42,628 nucleotides of DNA, from NCBI GenBank assembly GCA_019694465.1, contig JAIBBV010000033.1, positions 1-42,628 of the forward strand. Direction: 5' to 3'. Numbering within the stretch: position 1 is the stretch's first letter; each line of letters starts with the position of its first letter. The position numbers and the translations under genes are program-made. This DNA is from Oligoflexia bacterium (GTDB taxonomy: Bacteria; Bdellovibrionota_C; UBA2361; JAFLCA01). The notes under the pieces are model-generated. The model did no database searches, was not told where the DNA came from, and worked only from the letters and a program-made list of their open reading frames with translations. Positions 32,568 through 41,395 of the stretch are shown here, in pieces.

Positions 32568-33746
32568 ATGCTCAGTGTAGGTTTTGACACCAGCGCGCTT
32601 GACCCGAGCTTTAAGAATCACGCCCAGCGCGGCATCGGGCGTTACGTGGCTGAGCTTTACAATTACTTCAATCGGCAGCAGGTTCTGCCAGTTCGGCTGG
32701 GCTCTTTTAATCAAGCTACGCTGCGTGAGGCTAGTCTTGTAACTCGATTTATCGATTGCTTACCAGCATTTCGGCGCACCTTGTCGCAGCAGCTAGTATA
32801 TCCGCTGCGCCTTGGGCGTGGAAAATTTCGTGAATTTGATGTGGTGCACTTTCCTGCGCACATGGATGCTCCGGCGTGGAGCCCAAAGCGCTACATCCTG
32901 ACAGTATTGGATCTCATACCGCTGGTACTTGAGGATCTATATCGTGCTGACCGACCTGGATGGAGATTTACCTTTGCGCGCTTTTTGGAACGGCGCGCTA
33001 TCCAGAATGCTGCCCTGATTCTGGCGATTAGTGAGAATACTGCGCGTGATGTCGAGCGCATTCTTAACATTCCTGCCGACAGAATTGTGGTAACACCACT
33101 GGGTGTCGATCAGCGTTTCTTCAATGCGCGTTTGGTGGGGAGTCAGGCACAGCTGCGCGCGCGACTTGGAATCCCAAGTGATAATCCACTGGTTTTATAC
33201 GTGGGCGGAATTGATCAACGCAAAAATATGCCGACTTTAATCGGTGGGTTTGCTGAAGCCTGGGGTAGGGCACGCGAGGCAGGGCTGGCCTTGCCAGTGC
33301 TTGTAATGGCCGGCAATATTCAAAAAGATCGTGAGTATCCTAAATTGACCAGTCTGATCGAAAAGCATGCTCTAAGCGATTTTGTAGTGCGGCCGGGATT
33401 CGTGTCGGATGAGGATCTTCTGCAACTTTATGCGATCAGCTCGGTATTCTTTTTCCCTAGCTTGTATGAGGGCTTTGGCTTTCCACCGCTAGAGGCCATG
33501 GCGGCCGGGGTGCCGGTACTGAGTTCCAATACGTCCAGTATGCCAGAGGTAATCGGAGAGGCTGCCGTCATGTTCGACCCCACCGATGCTGCAAGCGCAG
33601 GGCGAGAGCTTTTTGCCCTGTTGCATAATCCCGACCGTGCGGCTGTCTTTCGTGCACGCGGACCCGAACGCGCGCGTGAATTCACGTGGGAGAAGACAGG
33701 ACGTCGCACCTTGGATGCTTATGAACGTTTTGCTGCATTGGGTTGA
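32568..33746 (+). CDS. GT4-family glycosyltransferase (mannosyltransferase-like)
   Basis: This encodes a 392-residue GT4 glycosyltransferase resembling mannosyl/rhamnosyl enzymes of O-antigen clusters: ARGIGRYVAEL at the N-terminus (here QRGIGRYVAEL), VHFPAHMDAP, ILAISENTARDVERI, LYVGGIDQRKNMPTLI, and the donor motif PSLYEGFGFPPLEAMAAGVP with SSMPEVIGEAAVMFDP. GAGGTG lies before the ATG. It starts nine bases after the previous glycosyltransferase. It probably adds one or more sugars to the same glycan. Confidence 0.9.
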   Translation: MLSVGFDTSALDPSFKNHAQRGIGRYVAELYNYFNRQQVLPVRLGSFNQATLREASLVTRFIDCLPAFRRTLSQQLVYPLRLGRGKFREFDVVHFPAHMDAPAWSPKRYILTVLDLIPLVLEDLYRADRPGWRFTFARFLERRAIQNAALILAISENTARDVERILNIPADRIVVTPLGVDQRFFNARLVGSQAQLRARLGIPSDNPLVLYVGGIDQRKNMPTLIGGFAEAWGRAREAGLALPVLVMAGNIQKDREYPKLTSLIEKHALSDFVVRPGFVSDEDLLQLYAISSVFFFPSLYEGFGFPPLEAMAAGVPVLSSNTSSMPEVIGEAAVMFDPTDAASAGRELFALLHNPDRAAVFRARGPERAREFTWEKTGRRTLDAYERFAALG

Positions 33747-33757
33747 GGTGTTGCCGC

Positions 33758-35773
33758 ATGCCGGGTGAAAGTAGCAGGGGGCTAATTTCTGTTGCGCCAT
33801 TTGATCTTCGCCAAGACTGGAAGTTTCTAGGCGTATGCCTGCTATTGGGCCTAGCTGTACGAATTGATTTTTGGGGAGCCAATCAATTCGTAGTCGATAG
33901 CGATGAGGCTATCGTTGGATTAATGGCCCAGCACATTGCTGCGTTTAAGGACCTGCCGGCTTTTTTCTATGGCCAACACTACATGGGCAGCCTGGAGGCG
34001 CTGTTCGCGGCAGTGTTGTTCCTTATCGTGGGCGCATCTTCTTTGGCTTTAAAAGCTGTGCCGCTAAGCTGTTCATTGTTGCTAGTGTTACTGGTCTATC
34101 AGTTGGGCGTTGAATTCGGCAGCCGTGGCGCAGCGCGGCTTGCGGCCCTGTTTGTCGCGCTGCCACCACAAATGCTGGTGGTGTGGAGTGGGATGGCGCG
34201 CGGCGGATACATGGAAATCCTGTGTATCGGGTCGCTAGCGCTTATATGCGGAGTGCGTTGGCTACGCTTAGATTCTCCATGGCTGAGGCATACTTCAATT
34301 GTGGCTGCCTTGCTTGGTCTTGGTTGGTGGGTGAACAACCAAATCGTATACTTTGCCTTGCCGCTAGTCTTTTTTATGGGCTGCGCCTTTCTTCAGCGTC
34401 CTTTCAAAACTTGGGCTGAACGAGGGCGACAGATCTCACAACATGCTGGAGCAGCACTGGCGGCTTTTGTAGTCGGTGGTTTTCCGTTTTGGTTCCACAA
34501 TCTTTTGAATAATTTTGTGTCCTTTGAGGTAGTTCAACGTGCCCGTAGCGCTGACATGCTGGAGCACGTAGAAGGGCTTGTAAAGTCGGCGTTGCCCATG
34601 ATTATTGGCGCACGTCGGCAGTGGCACACCGAGGACGTGTTTTTGGGAGCCACGCCGATTGTATCTGGTTTAACGGCCTATTTACTGCTCCTGGTTTTGC
34701 ATAGGCGCAGGTATCAGCTTCGTCAGCTTTTTATGCTGCGCATTGATAAGGGCGCGCCGATTGAGCTTTTAATCCTGATGATTCCTATCGTTCTAGGAAT
34801 CTTTTGCATGAGCTCATTTGGTTTTCTGGTAGAATCGCCGCGCTATTTGCTACCGCTCTACATTCCACTTTCAATTCTTTCGGCTTTTGGAGTGCTAAGT
34901 GCCTATTCACTTAATCGGGCCTTGGGTGTAGCTAGCTGTGTTGGCTTATTGGTAATCAATTTGGCATCAACCTATCTGGGGGGAAGAGCGCTACCGGGTG
35001 AGCCAGTAATTTTTAAGGGTGAGCGGGTTTCAAAAAATCATTCTGAGCTTAACAAGTTTTTACTGGATCGAAAAATTGAGCTAGTGCGAGCCAATTATTG
35101 GATTGGCTACCGTTTGGCCTTTGAAACAGAAGAAAAAGTACGCTTCTCAATCTTCAAGCAACCAGAGACTGTGCGTATCCCAGCCTACGAGCAAGACGCT
35201 CAGCGCATAGGTCGCGAATACTTGCCTCTAGTTTTAGTCCCAGGCGAGGCGCGTATTGTGAAACGCGCTTTGGATGTGCAGGGAATTCGCTATGAGGAGC
35301 ACAACCTGTCAGGGTACAAGGTGCTTATAAATTTGCAACCTGTCTCTCTGGGCTTGCAGCCCGTTCGCGCCACACAGGCTGTAGCATCAGCGAGTGACAA
35401 TCCGCTCGATGCTGGCAAGGCCTTGGATGGCATTCCTGGAACGCGTTGGGGCAGTGCACGACCACAGGTGCCCGGCATGACCTTTGTAGTGAACTTTGAA
35501 GTGCCGATGAAACTAAGAGGCGTGAGGTACGAGCTTGGCGAGTGGACACATGATGAGCCAACCGAGCTGTTGATGGATATTGAATTGAATGATGGTACTC
35601 GTCGTACCATATTGGGCGAGGGCGATTACGCTCAGGTGCGTTACTTGCGTGAGCATGGCAGCTCGATGTTATTTGCCTTTGAGCCGGCGCTAGTGCGACG
35701 TGTAAGGCTGACGCAGATGGGAAGTCAGCAATTTTTTGATTGGTCGATTGCTGAGTTGGAGATGCTGCAGTGA
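33758..35773 (+). CDS. GT-C membrane glycosyltransferase with discoidin-like C-terminus
   Basis: This encodes a 671-residue protein. The N-terminal ~420 residues have about ten to twelve hydrophobic segments and the GT39/PMT-type first-loop acidic motif in VVDSDEAIVGLMAQH, with FFYGQHYMGSLEAL after it, so it should use a polyprenyl-phosphate sugar on the periplasmic side. The last ~135 residues (SASDNPLDAGKALDG, TRWGS, FVVNFEVPMKLRGVRYELG) look like an F5/8-type-C (discoidin/CBM32) beta-sandwich. The fusion is uncommon. The ATG at 33758 with GAGG upstream is chosen over the earlier TTG overlapping the preceding gene. Confidence 0.82.
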   Translation: MPGESSRGLISVAPFDLRQDWKFLGVCLLLGLAVRIDFWGANQFVVDSDEAIVGLMAQHIAAFKDLPAFFYGQHYMGSLEALFAAVLFLIVGASSLALKAVPLSCSLLLVLLVYQLGVEFGSRGAARLAALFVALPPQMLVVWSGMARGGYMEILCIGSLALICGVRWLRLDSPWLRHTSIVAALLGLGWWVNNQIVYFALPLVFFMGCAFLQRPFKTWAERGRQISQHAGAALAAFVVGGFPFWFHNLLNNFVSFEVVQRARSADMLEHVEGLVKSALPMIIGARRQWHTEDVFLGATPIVSGLTAYLLLLVLHRRRYQLRQLFMLRIDKGAPIELLILMIPIVLGIFCMSSFGFLVESPRYLLPLYIPLSILSAFGVLSAYSLNRALGVASCVGLLVINLASTYLGGRALPGEPVIFKGERVSKNHSELNKFLLDRKIELVRANYWIGYRLAFETEEKVRFSIFKQPETVRIPAYEQDAQRIGREYLPLVLVPGEARIVKRALDVQGIRYEEHNLSGYKVLINLQPVSLGLQPVRATQAVASASDNPLDAGKALDGIPGTRWGSARPQVPGMTFVVNFEVPMKLRGVRYELGEWTHDEPTELLMDIELNDGTRRTILGEGDYAQVRYLREHGSSMLFAFEPALVRRVRLTQMGSQQFFDWSIAELEMLQ

Positions 35774-36690
35774 CGCTGAAATTCGTCAAGTACGCGCTGG
35801 CTATCGCAGCACTTGCGACTTTATGCTTTTTAGCCGACATTCGCGAGCTTTGGGCTACATTGTCGCAGCTCACACCCTGGTCGCTGTCCTATTTGATGCT
35901 GGTTTCAGCGCTACTTATATATATCAGTGCGCTTAAGTGGGGATTATTTCTTGAACACTTAGGCGATCGAGTCGCAATCGCGCACTTATTCGGGCTATAT
36001 CTAATTGGCTATTTTGTGAATTTGTTGATGCCATCATATTTGGGCGGCGATGTGGTGCGTAGTTACTATGTTGGTAAGAAAGTCGGCCAGCATGAAGCCG
36101 CAGCAGCCACAATTTTGGAGCGCTACACCGGGCTGGTGGCCATGTTGGTATTGGCAGCTGCCACGATGTGGTTTGTGTCGCTGGTGACATTGGAAATAAA
36201 GCTGGCCGTTTTGATTATTGGGGCCGGCCTGGTGGTGCTGACATATTGTGCCCTGGCAGACTGGCCCTTAAGGCGCATGGAGTCAGTGCGATTTCTAGTG
36301 CCGATCGTAAAAAGTCTACGTAAGATCCAGGAGGGTTTTCGATTGGTGAAAGGCGCTCCGGCGCTACTTGGGAAAGCCATGTTGTTATCCTTTCTGTACC
36401 ACACATTCACAGTTCTAAATACAGCAGCGGCTGGATGGGTGGTAGGCTGGGAAACGGCGCCGCTGGGAGACTTGTTTGTTGTGCTGCCAATTATTTTGTT
36501 GGTGGGTGCGGTTCCTTTGACTCCGCAAGGGCTTGGATTGCAGGAGGGCGCGTTCTTCTTTTTTCTGCAGGGCGTTGGTGCTACGCCAGCACAGGCGTTA
36601 GGAGTTGCGCTAGTGCTGAGAGCTAAGTCCTATATCCTAGCGCTTTTAGGAGCAGGTCTGTTTGTCAGGCAGCGCAAAAGCGTGGGCTGA
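35770..36690 (+). CDS. YbhN/LPG-synthase-TM-like membrane protein (UPF0104)
   Basis: This encodes a 306-residue polytopic membrane protein of the family that includes YbhN and the flippase half of MprF. Markers are LFGLYLIGYFVNLLMPSYLGGDVVRSYYVGKKVG, ATILERYTGLVAML, and the C-terminal PLTPQGLGLQEGAFFFFLQGVG. It has about eight hydrophobic segments. The GTG start overlaps the preceding stop by four bases (GTGA), showing translational coupling. Relatives are often last genes in glycan clusters and may flip or place lipid-linked intermediates. It ends the operon. Confidence 0.9.
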   Translation: MTLKFVKYALAIAALATLCFLADIRELWATLSQLTPWSLSYLMLVSALLIYISALKWGLFLEHLGDRVAIAHLFGLYLIGYFVNLLMPSYLGGDVVRSYYVGKKVGQHEAAAATILERYTGLVAMLVLAAATMWFVSLVTLEIKLAVLIIGAGLVVLTYCALADWPLRRMESVRFLVPIVKSLRKIQEGFRLVKGAPALLGKAMLLSFLYHTFTVLNTAAAGWVVGWETAPLGDLFVVLPIILLVGAVPLTPQGLGLQEGAFFFFLQGVGATPAQALGVALVLRAKSYILALLGAGLFVRQRKSVG

Positions 36691-36691
36691 A

Positions 36692-36786
36692 TTGGGGAAC
36701 GGGGACAAGGAAGGATTAGCGCGTAGCGGACTTTTATGATTTCGGCAAATTCTATTTTTTCTCCGCGGTCACCGTGTCTCCGCGAA
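36692..36786 (+). repeat. Palindromic interspersed repeat, copy A
   Basis: Begins ttggggaacggggacaagg and ends ctccgcggtcaccgtgtctc plus cgcgaa. It shares both ends and the middle ggcaaattct(a/g)tttttt with copy B. Its internal left arm is shortened. Confidence 0.7.
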
Positions 36787-36863
36787 CTAAGTTATTAACC
36801 TTAAAGTGGCAGGTCTGAAGTGCTGCCGCTTGAAATCCATGTGTACTGCTGCCCTGGCAAAGA

Positions 36864-36978
36864 TTTGGGGAATGGGGGACAAGGAAGGATTAACGCGGAG
36901 ACTCGGAGTACGCGGAGGGCGTCTGCAGAGTTTTGGCAAATTCTGTTTTTTCTCTGCGGTCACCGTGTCTCCGCGAAT
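36864..36978 (+). repeat. Palindromic interspersed repeat, copy B
   Basis: Begins ttggggaatgggggacaagg. Arm cgcggagactcggagtacgc (36895-36914) is inverted-complementary to the right arm near 36954-36975 (ctctgcggtcaccgtgtctc), so a single-stranded copy would form a long hairpin. The CGCGGAGACACGG-type motif is a kind of repeat found dispersed in many bacterial genomes. Confidence 0.7.
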
Positions 36979-37247
36979 AAATGTTTTTAATCTAGCCGGC
37001 AAAGGGCGGTAATTTTGCCTAAGAAATTACTCAAATGCCTTACAGCTGCCCACCTACTCCTTCATTCTTGCCTGTCCCTGCACAATGCTGGGTATGTAAT
37101 TGGAATTGCCCAATACCCCGTCAAAAGCCCATATATTTGAGTTTGTCGCGCCCAAGGCATAGATTTCATTTTATCGCGCACTCTTATAAGATTACGTGGG
37201 CTTGAAATTGCCGAACAGGCATCAGTGGCTGCTAATGGGAGAAGTAT

Positions 37248-38414
37248 ATGAAACGAGATACCGACGCTAGCGAACTTGGCTACGCAACTAAGGCAGTGCA
37301 TGCCGGGCAGCGACCTAATCAAATCACCGGGGCCGTAGTTGAGCCAATCTACCAGTGTTCGGTGTACGCCCAAGAATTCCCAGGAAAGTTTAAGTACGAC
37401 TACGGTCGTTCGATGAATCCGAACTACTACCCTTTGGAGGAAGCGCTGGCTGCAATTGAGCTTGGCAAATTTGCAACGGTGCTGTCGTCTGGGGTAGGCG
37501 CGATGACTGCGCTGATGTTTTTATTCAAGGCCGGCGACCGCGTAATTATCCCAACCGATCTGTACGGCGGCACATATCGGCTTTTTAAACAGGTTTTCGA
37601 AAAGTATGGCTTGCAGTACACGCAGATAGATCTAAGCGATCTAAACGCGGTGGAAGATGCGCTACGAACCAAGCCTGCACTACTGTACATTGAGTCGCCA
37701 ACTAATCCGCTATTAACAGTATATGACCTAAAGGCTTTGGCCAATTTGGCTGGCAAGTACCAGGTCCTCACGGCGGTTGATAACACTTTCGCCTCGCCGT
37801 ATTGCCAAAATCCGCTTACGCTGGGAATCGATATAGTGTTGCACTCCTGTTCAAAATATATAGGAGGACACTCTGATATTGTGGGCGGCGCGATCATGAC
37901 TAATCACGCTGATGTGCGTGAGAAAATGGATTTTGCACGAAAGGCTATGGGTCTGCATGCTGATCCGATGACCATGTTCCTGATGCGGCGCGGCATTAAA
38001 ACTTTGCCGTTGCGGGTTGAGAAGCAGCAAAAGAATGCCATGGCGCTGGCCACCTTCTTGGAGAAGCATCCTAAAGTCGAGCGCGTGCTATACCCGGGAC
38101 TACCAAGTCATCCGCAGCATGAGATTGCCAAGCGTCAGATGAAGGGCTTTGCGGGCATGATCTCGGTTTACTTCAAGCTCGGCCATGAAGAAACTATGAA
38201 GCTCATTAGCTCGTTTGATATTATTACACTTGCGGAGAGCTTAGGTGCGGTGGAGTCATTAGTTGAGCATCCTGCCAGTATGACCCATCAGAAGATTCCG
38301 GCTGAGGTGCGGCGCAAGAACGGACTGAGTGATGGATTGGTGCGTTTTTCAATGGGAATTGAGGATGAGCGCGACCTGATTAATGACGTGAGCAAGGCTC
38401 TAGAGAAGTTCTAA
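37248..38414 (+). CDS. Cys/Met-metabolism PLP-dependent enzyme (cystathionine gamma-synthase/lyase-like)
   Basis: This is a 388-residue fold-type I PLP enzyme of transsulfuration. Motifs are YDYGRSMNPNYYPLEEALA, FATVLSSGVGAMTALMF (phosphate site), IPTDLYGGTYRLF, YIESPTNPLL, VDNTFASPYCQNPL, and the cofactor Lys203 in HSCSKYIGGHSDIVGG. SLGAVESLVEHPASMTH near the C-terminus is typical. The family splits into synthase, beta- and gamma-lyase and methionine gamma-lyase; sequence alone does not decide. GGGAGAAG just before the ATG is a strong ribosome site. It stands alone. Confidence 0.92.
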   Translation: MKRDTDASELGYATKAVHAGQRPNQITGAVVEPIYQCSVYAQEFPGKFKYDYGRSMNPNYYPLEEALAAIELGKFATVLSSGVGAMTALMFLFKAGDRVIIPTDLYGGTYRLFKQVFEKYGLQYTQIDLSDLNAVEDALRTKPALLYIESPTNPLLTVYDLKALANLAGKYQVLTAVDNTFASPYCQNPLTLGIDIVLHSCSKYIGGHSDIVGGAIMTNHADVREKMDFARKAMGLHADPMTMFLMRRGIKTLPLRVEKQQKNAMALATFLEKHPKVERVLYPGLPSHPQHEIAKRQMKGFAGMISVYFKLGHEETMKLISSFDIITLAESLGAVESLVEHPASMTHQKIPAEVRRKNGLSDGLVRFSMGIEDERDLINDVSKALEKF

Positions 38415-38590
38415 GCATTCTTGATCTGTGAACTCTGAGTTGTGTGTGCTTAAAATTAAAGTAAGCTAACACGTTTATCCGTCTGATTGGCCAGCAAGCT
38501 CACTGAGGGCACAGAGGAAAAAGCTTCAGTATCTGCGAAGCACGTGCAGTGTTCGCGCGCCGTTTTACTTAATGGCTCAAGGTTAAACCT

Positions 38591-41254
38591 ATGAAAGAAT
38601 CGCCAATGCAACCAAAACTCGTTCATCTATCAGATTATCAACCACCGGCTTACCTAATTCCCAACGTTTCTTTGCGCTTCGAAATTGCTGACAAGTTAGC
38701 GCATGTCGCGGCGGAACTCTCCGTTTGTCGGCAGGTTAGTACACCTAAAGGAGCTGAGCTTGAGCTAGTTGGAGAGAAGATTGAGCTTGTATCAGTCAAG
38801 CTAAACGGGAAAGTGTTGAGTGCTGGCAAGGATTACACGCTATCTGACGATATTCTGCGGGTGAGGGGCTTAGCGGACAAGGATTTAGTAAGCATCGAAA
38901 CCCGCTTCGATCCGGAGGCTAATATTTCTGGGCTTGGGCTGTATCGGAGTGGAAAGCTTTTGTGTACCCAGATGGAGGCTGAGGGTTTTCGGCGCGTTAC
39001 TTATTTTGCTGACCGGCCCGACGTAATGAGTGTCTACACCACTACGATTGTGGCTGATCCGGTGCGTTACCCAGTGCTGCTCTCAAACGGAAATTGCCTC
39101 GAGCAGAAAGTGCTTCCCGATGGGCGTCAGCAGGTGACATTCAAGGACCCGTATCCCAAGCCGTGCTATCTATTTGCTCTGGTGGCTGGCAACCTAGAAA
39201 AGCTTTCAAAAACCATGACTACTAAGTCTGGGCGGCGCGTGTCGCTCGAGATTTACTGTGAGCCAGGCAATATCTCACGCTGTACCTTCTTGCTGGATTC
39301 ATTGGAGAAGGCACTGCTGTGGGATGAGAAGAAATATGGCCTCGAATATGACTTGGATAGTTACAAAGTAGTCGCTGCAAACGACTTCAATTTTGCCTCG
39401 ATGGAGAATAAAGGGCTAAATATATCGAATGCGTCGGTGGTACTTGCCAATCCTGAGTGTGCTACTGACAGAGACTATGACGCCATTGAGCGCGTAATGG
39501 CGCATGAGGCATTCCACAATTATACAGGAAATCGAGTCACGTTACGGGATTGGTTTCAAATCACGCTTAAAGAAGGCCTGACAGTATTCCGTGAACAACA
39601 GTTTTGTGGCGACCAGAGTTCGCATGCGGTCGAGCGCCTGGTTACGGTGCGTTCGCTGCGAGAGCATCAGTTTCCCGAAGACCGTGGACCGAATGCGCAT
39701 CCAATTCAGCCCCAGTCATACATACAGATTGATAATTTTTATACCACCACTATTTACGACAAAGGCGCAGAAGTCATACGCATGATGGAAACGCTGGTGG
39801 GAGAAAAGCTTTTCAATACCGCAGTGCGTGAGTATTTACGTCGCTTCGACGGGCAGGCTGTCACCACTGAGCACTTTGTGCGCACGATTGAGGAAGTATC
39901 AGGGCGCGATCTGAAACTGTTCCGCCGATGGTATTCTCAAGCGGGTACGCCGCATGTGCGCATTAGCGCTAAGTACGATAAGGCAACGAGTAGGCTCAAT
40001 TTGGAGTTCCGGCAACATACCGCGCCAACAGCTAGACAACCTGAGAAGTTGCCGCTGCATATTCCGATTCGTTTTGCTCTTCTTGACCAGCAAGGCCAGG
40101 CCATACCGCTACAGTTTGCGGGAGAGACGGTGCCGGTGGGGGATGAAAGAGTGGTCGAGCTTTGCGCGGAGTCTCTAAATGTAACCTGCCTAAATGTGCC
40201 AGAGCGGCATGTGCCGTCCTTCCTACGCAATTTTTCGGCTCCAGTTGTGGTTGAGTATCAGTATACCGATCAGGAGCTAGCTTTCTTACTGTCTCATGAT
40301 TCTGACCCTGTAAATAGGTTTGAGGCCGGGCATCATCTTGGAGTACGCGCGATGCGGCGTATGTTGGAAGAGGAAAGTGCCGGGAGAGCTAGCAGTTCAC
40401 CGGAGATCGTGAATAGCGCCTTTAGGGCCGTGCTTACGGACGAACGCGCCGATGCGGCTTTTAAGGCGCTCACAATCGCTCCACCATCGCTGCTAGTCTT
40501 TACACAGAGCTATGAGCAGCCTGATTTTACTTTAGCGCCGCTGGTGCGACGACGCTTTGTGCAGTCACTGGTTGCGGCCAATCGAGGGATTTTAGAAGAA
40601 ACGTATGAAATGTTAGCGGCGAAGCTGCATGGTCCCTACAAGTTTGCGCCGCTTGATGTAGGGCTGCGGTCTTTAAAAAATACTATTTTGTCGCTGCTTT
40701 TAGTTTCACCGACCGCCGACATGTTGAAACGCGCCATTAAGCAGTATCGTACCGCTCATAACATGACTGATGTGGCTGGGGCTTTAGGTGCGCTGTGCTT
40801 AACTGAGTCGAGCGAGCGCGATGAGGTGCTGAAGCACTTCTTTGATCGTTGGCGGCATGATCCGGTGGTGTTAACAGCCGGTATTGCGCCGCAGTGTGCC
40901 TCGCCCTATAGAGATGTGCTTGCTGATATTCGCTGCCTTGAGCGGCATCCAGATATCGACATGAAGAATCCGGATAAGATTCGGGCTGTGTATGGAGCCT
41001 TTACGCGTAACCTTGGGCAGTTCCATGTAGCCAGTGGAGCTGGATATGAGTTCATTGGCGAGAAGGTGCTTGAGATCGATCGTTTCAATCAGCACTGTTC
41101 TGGAGATTTGGTTACTGCCTTCGCGGACTACCCACGTCTTGATGCCGCGCGTCAGGCCAGAATGCGAAAAGTTCTGGAGAAAATTATCTCCCAGGCCGGT
41201 ATTTCAAAGGGGGTTTACGAGATTGTTTCAAATACCCTTAGCGTCACTAAGTGA
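38591..41254 (+). CDS. pepN: Aminopeptidase N (M1 family)
   Basis: This is an 887-residue cytosolic zinc aminopeptidase that finishes protein breakdown by removing N-terminal residues. Zinc site: HEAFH (His305, Glu306, His309) with Glu328 in LKEGLTVF; the exopeptidase motif is ASMENKGLN in place of GAMEN. Most PepN have HEYFHNWTGNR; here HEAFHNYTGNR. The opening LSDYQPPAYLIPNVSLRF and the helical C-terminal domain (DMLKRAIKQYRTAHNMTDVAGAL) are typical of the gamma-proteobacterial type. AAGG supports the ATG at 38591; the ATG at 38606 is an alternative. Confidence 0.96.
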   Translation: MKESPMQPKLVHLSDYQPPAYLIPNVSLRFEIADKLAHVAAELSVCRQVSTPKGAELELVGEKIELVSVKLNGKVLSAGKDYTLSDDILRVRGLADKDLVSIETRFDPEANISGLGLYRSGKLLCTQMEAEGFRRVTYFADRPDVMSVYTTTIVADPVRYPVLLSNGNCLEQKVLPDGRQQVTFKDPYPKPCYLFALVAGNLEKLSKTMTTKSGRRVSLEIYCEPGNISRCTFLLDSLEKALLWDEKKYGLEYDLDSYKVVAANDFNFASMENKGLNISNASVVLANPECATDRDYDAIERVMAHEAFHNYTGNRVTLRDWFQITLKEGLTVFREQQFCGDQSSHAVERLVTVRSLREHQFPEDRGPNAHPIQPQSYIQIDNFYTTTIYDKGAEVIRMMETLVGEKLFNTAVREYLRRFDGQAVTTEHFVRTIEEVSGRDLKLFRRWYSQAGTPHVRISAKYDKATSRLNLEFRQHTAPTARQPEKLPLHIPIRFALLDQQGQAIPLQFAGETVPVGDERVVELCAESLNVTCLNVPERHVPSFLRNFSAPVVVEYQYTDQELAFLLSHDSDPVNRFEAGHHLGVRAMRRMLEEESAGRASSSPEIVNSAFRAVLTDERADAAFKALTIAPPSLLVFTQSYEQPDFTLAPLVRRRFVQSLVAANRGILEETYEMLAAKLHGPYKFAPLDVGLRSLKNTILSLLLVSPTADMLKRAIKQYRTAHNMTDVAGALGALCLTESSERDEVLKHFFDRWRHDPVVLTAGIAPQCASPYRDVLADIRCLERHPDIDMKNPDKIRAVYGAFTRNLGQFHVASGAGYEFIGEKVLEIDRFNQHCSGDLVTAFADYPRLDAARQARMRKVLEKIISQAGISKGVYEIVSNTLSVTK

Positions 41255-41257
41255 GCT

Positions 41258-41286
41258 CCAGCCCAGCATAAGTAGGGCTGGGCTGG
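41258..41286 (+). terminator. Stem-loop after pepN
   Basis: A perfect ten-base stem CCAGCCCAGC / GCTGGGCTGG with a nine-base loop starts three bases after the pepN stop. There is no T-tract, so it may be a weak or Rho-assisted terminator or a 3'-end stabiliser. Confidence 0.5.
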
Positions 41287-41395
41287 TCGATAAGCCCTGC
41301 CATGGGGCCACTACAGACTTGATTGGATAGGGGCTTGAAGTGTGGTAAAACGCGGAACGGGTGGTTGGAGGCCAAGGACGACAGAAAGGGTCGAT

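Larger units (their letters stand above)
36691..37247. other. Intergenic region between glycan operon and PLP-enzyme gene
   Basis: Holds two copies of a palindromic repeat (listed separately) and a ~270-base leader of the PLP enzyme. No SAM-type riboswitch motif was recognised in the leader, and no open frame looks coding. Confidence 0.5.

Noticed and set aside
37000..37247. SAM riboswitch before the Cys/Met-metabolism enzyme
   Set aside because: No recognisable SAM-I or SAM-II core; only a normal leader and a strong ribosome site are seen.
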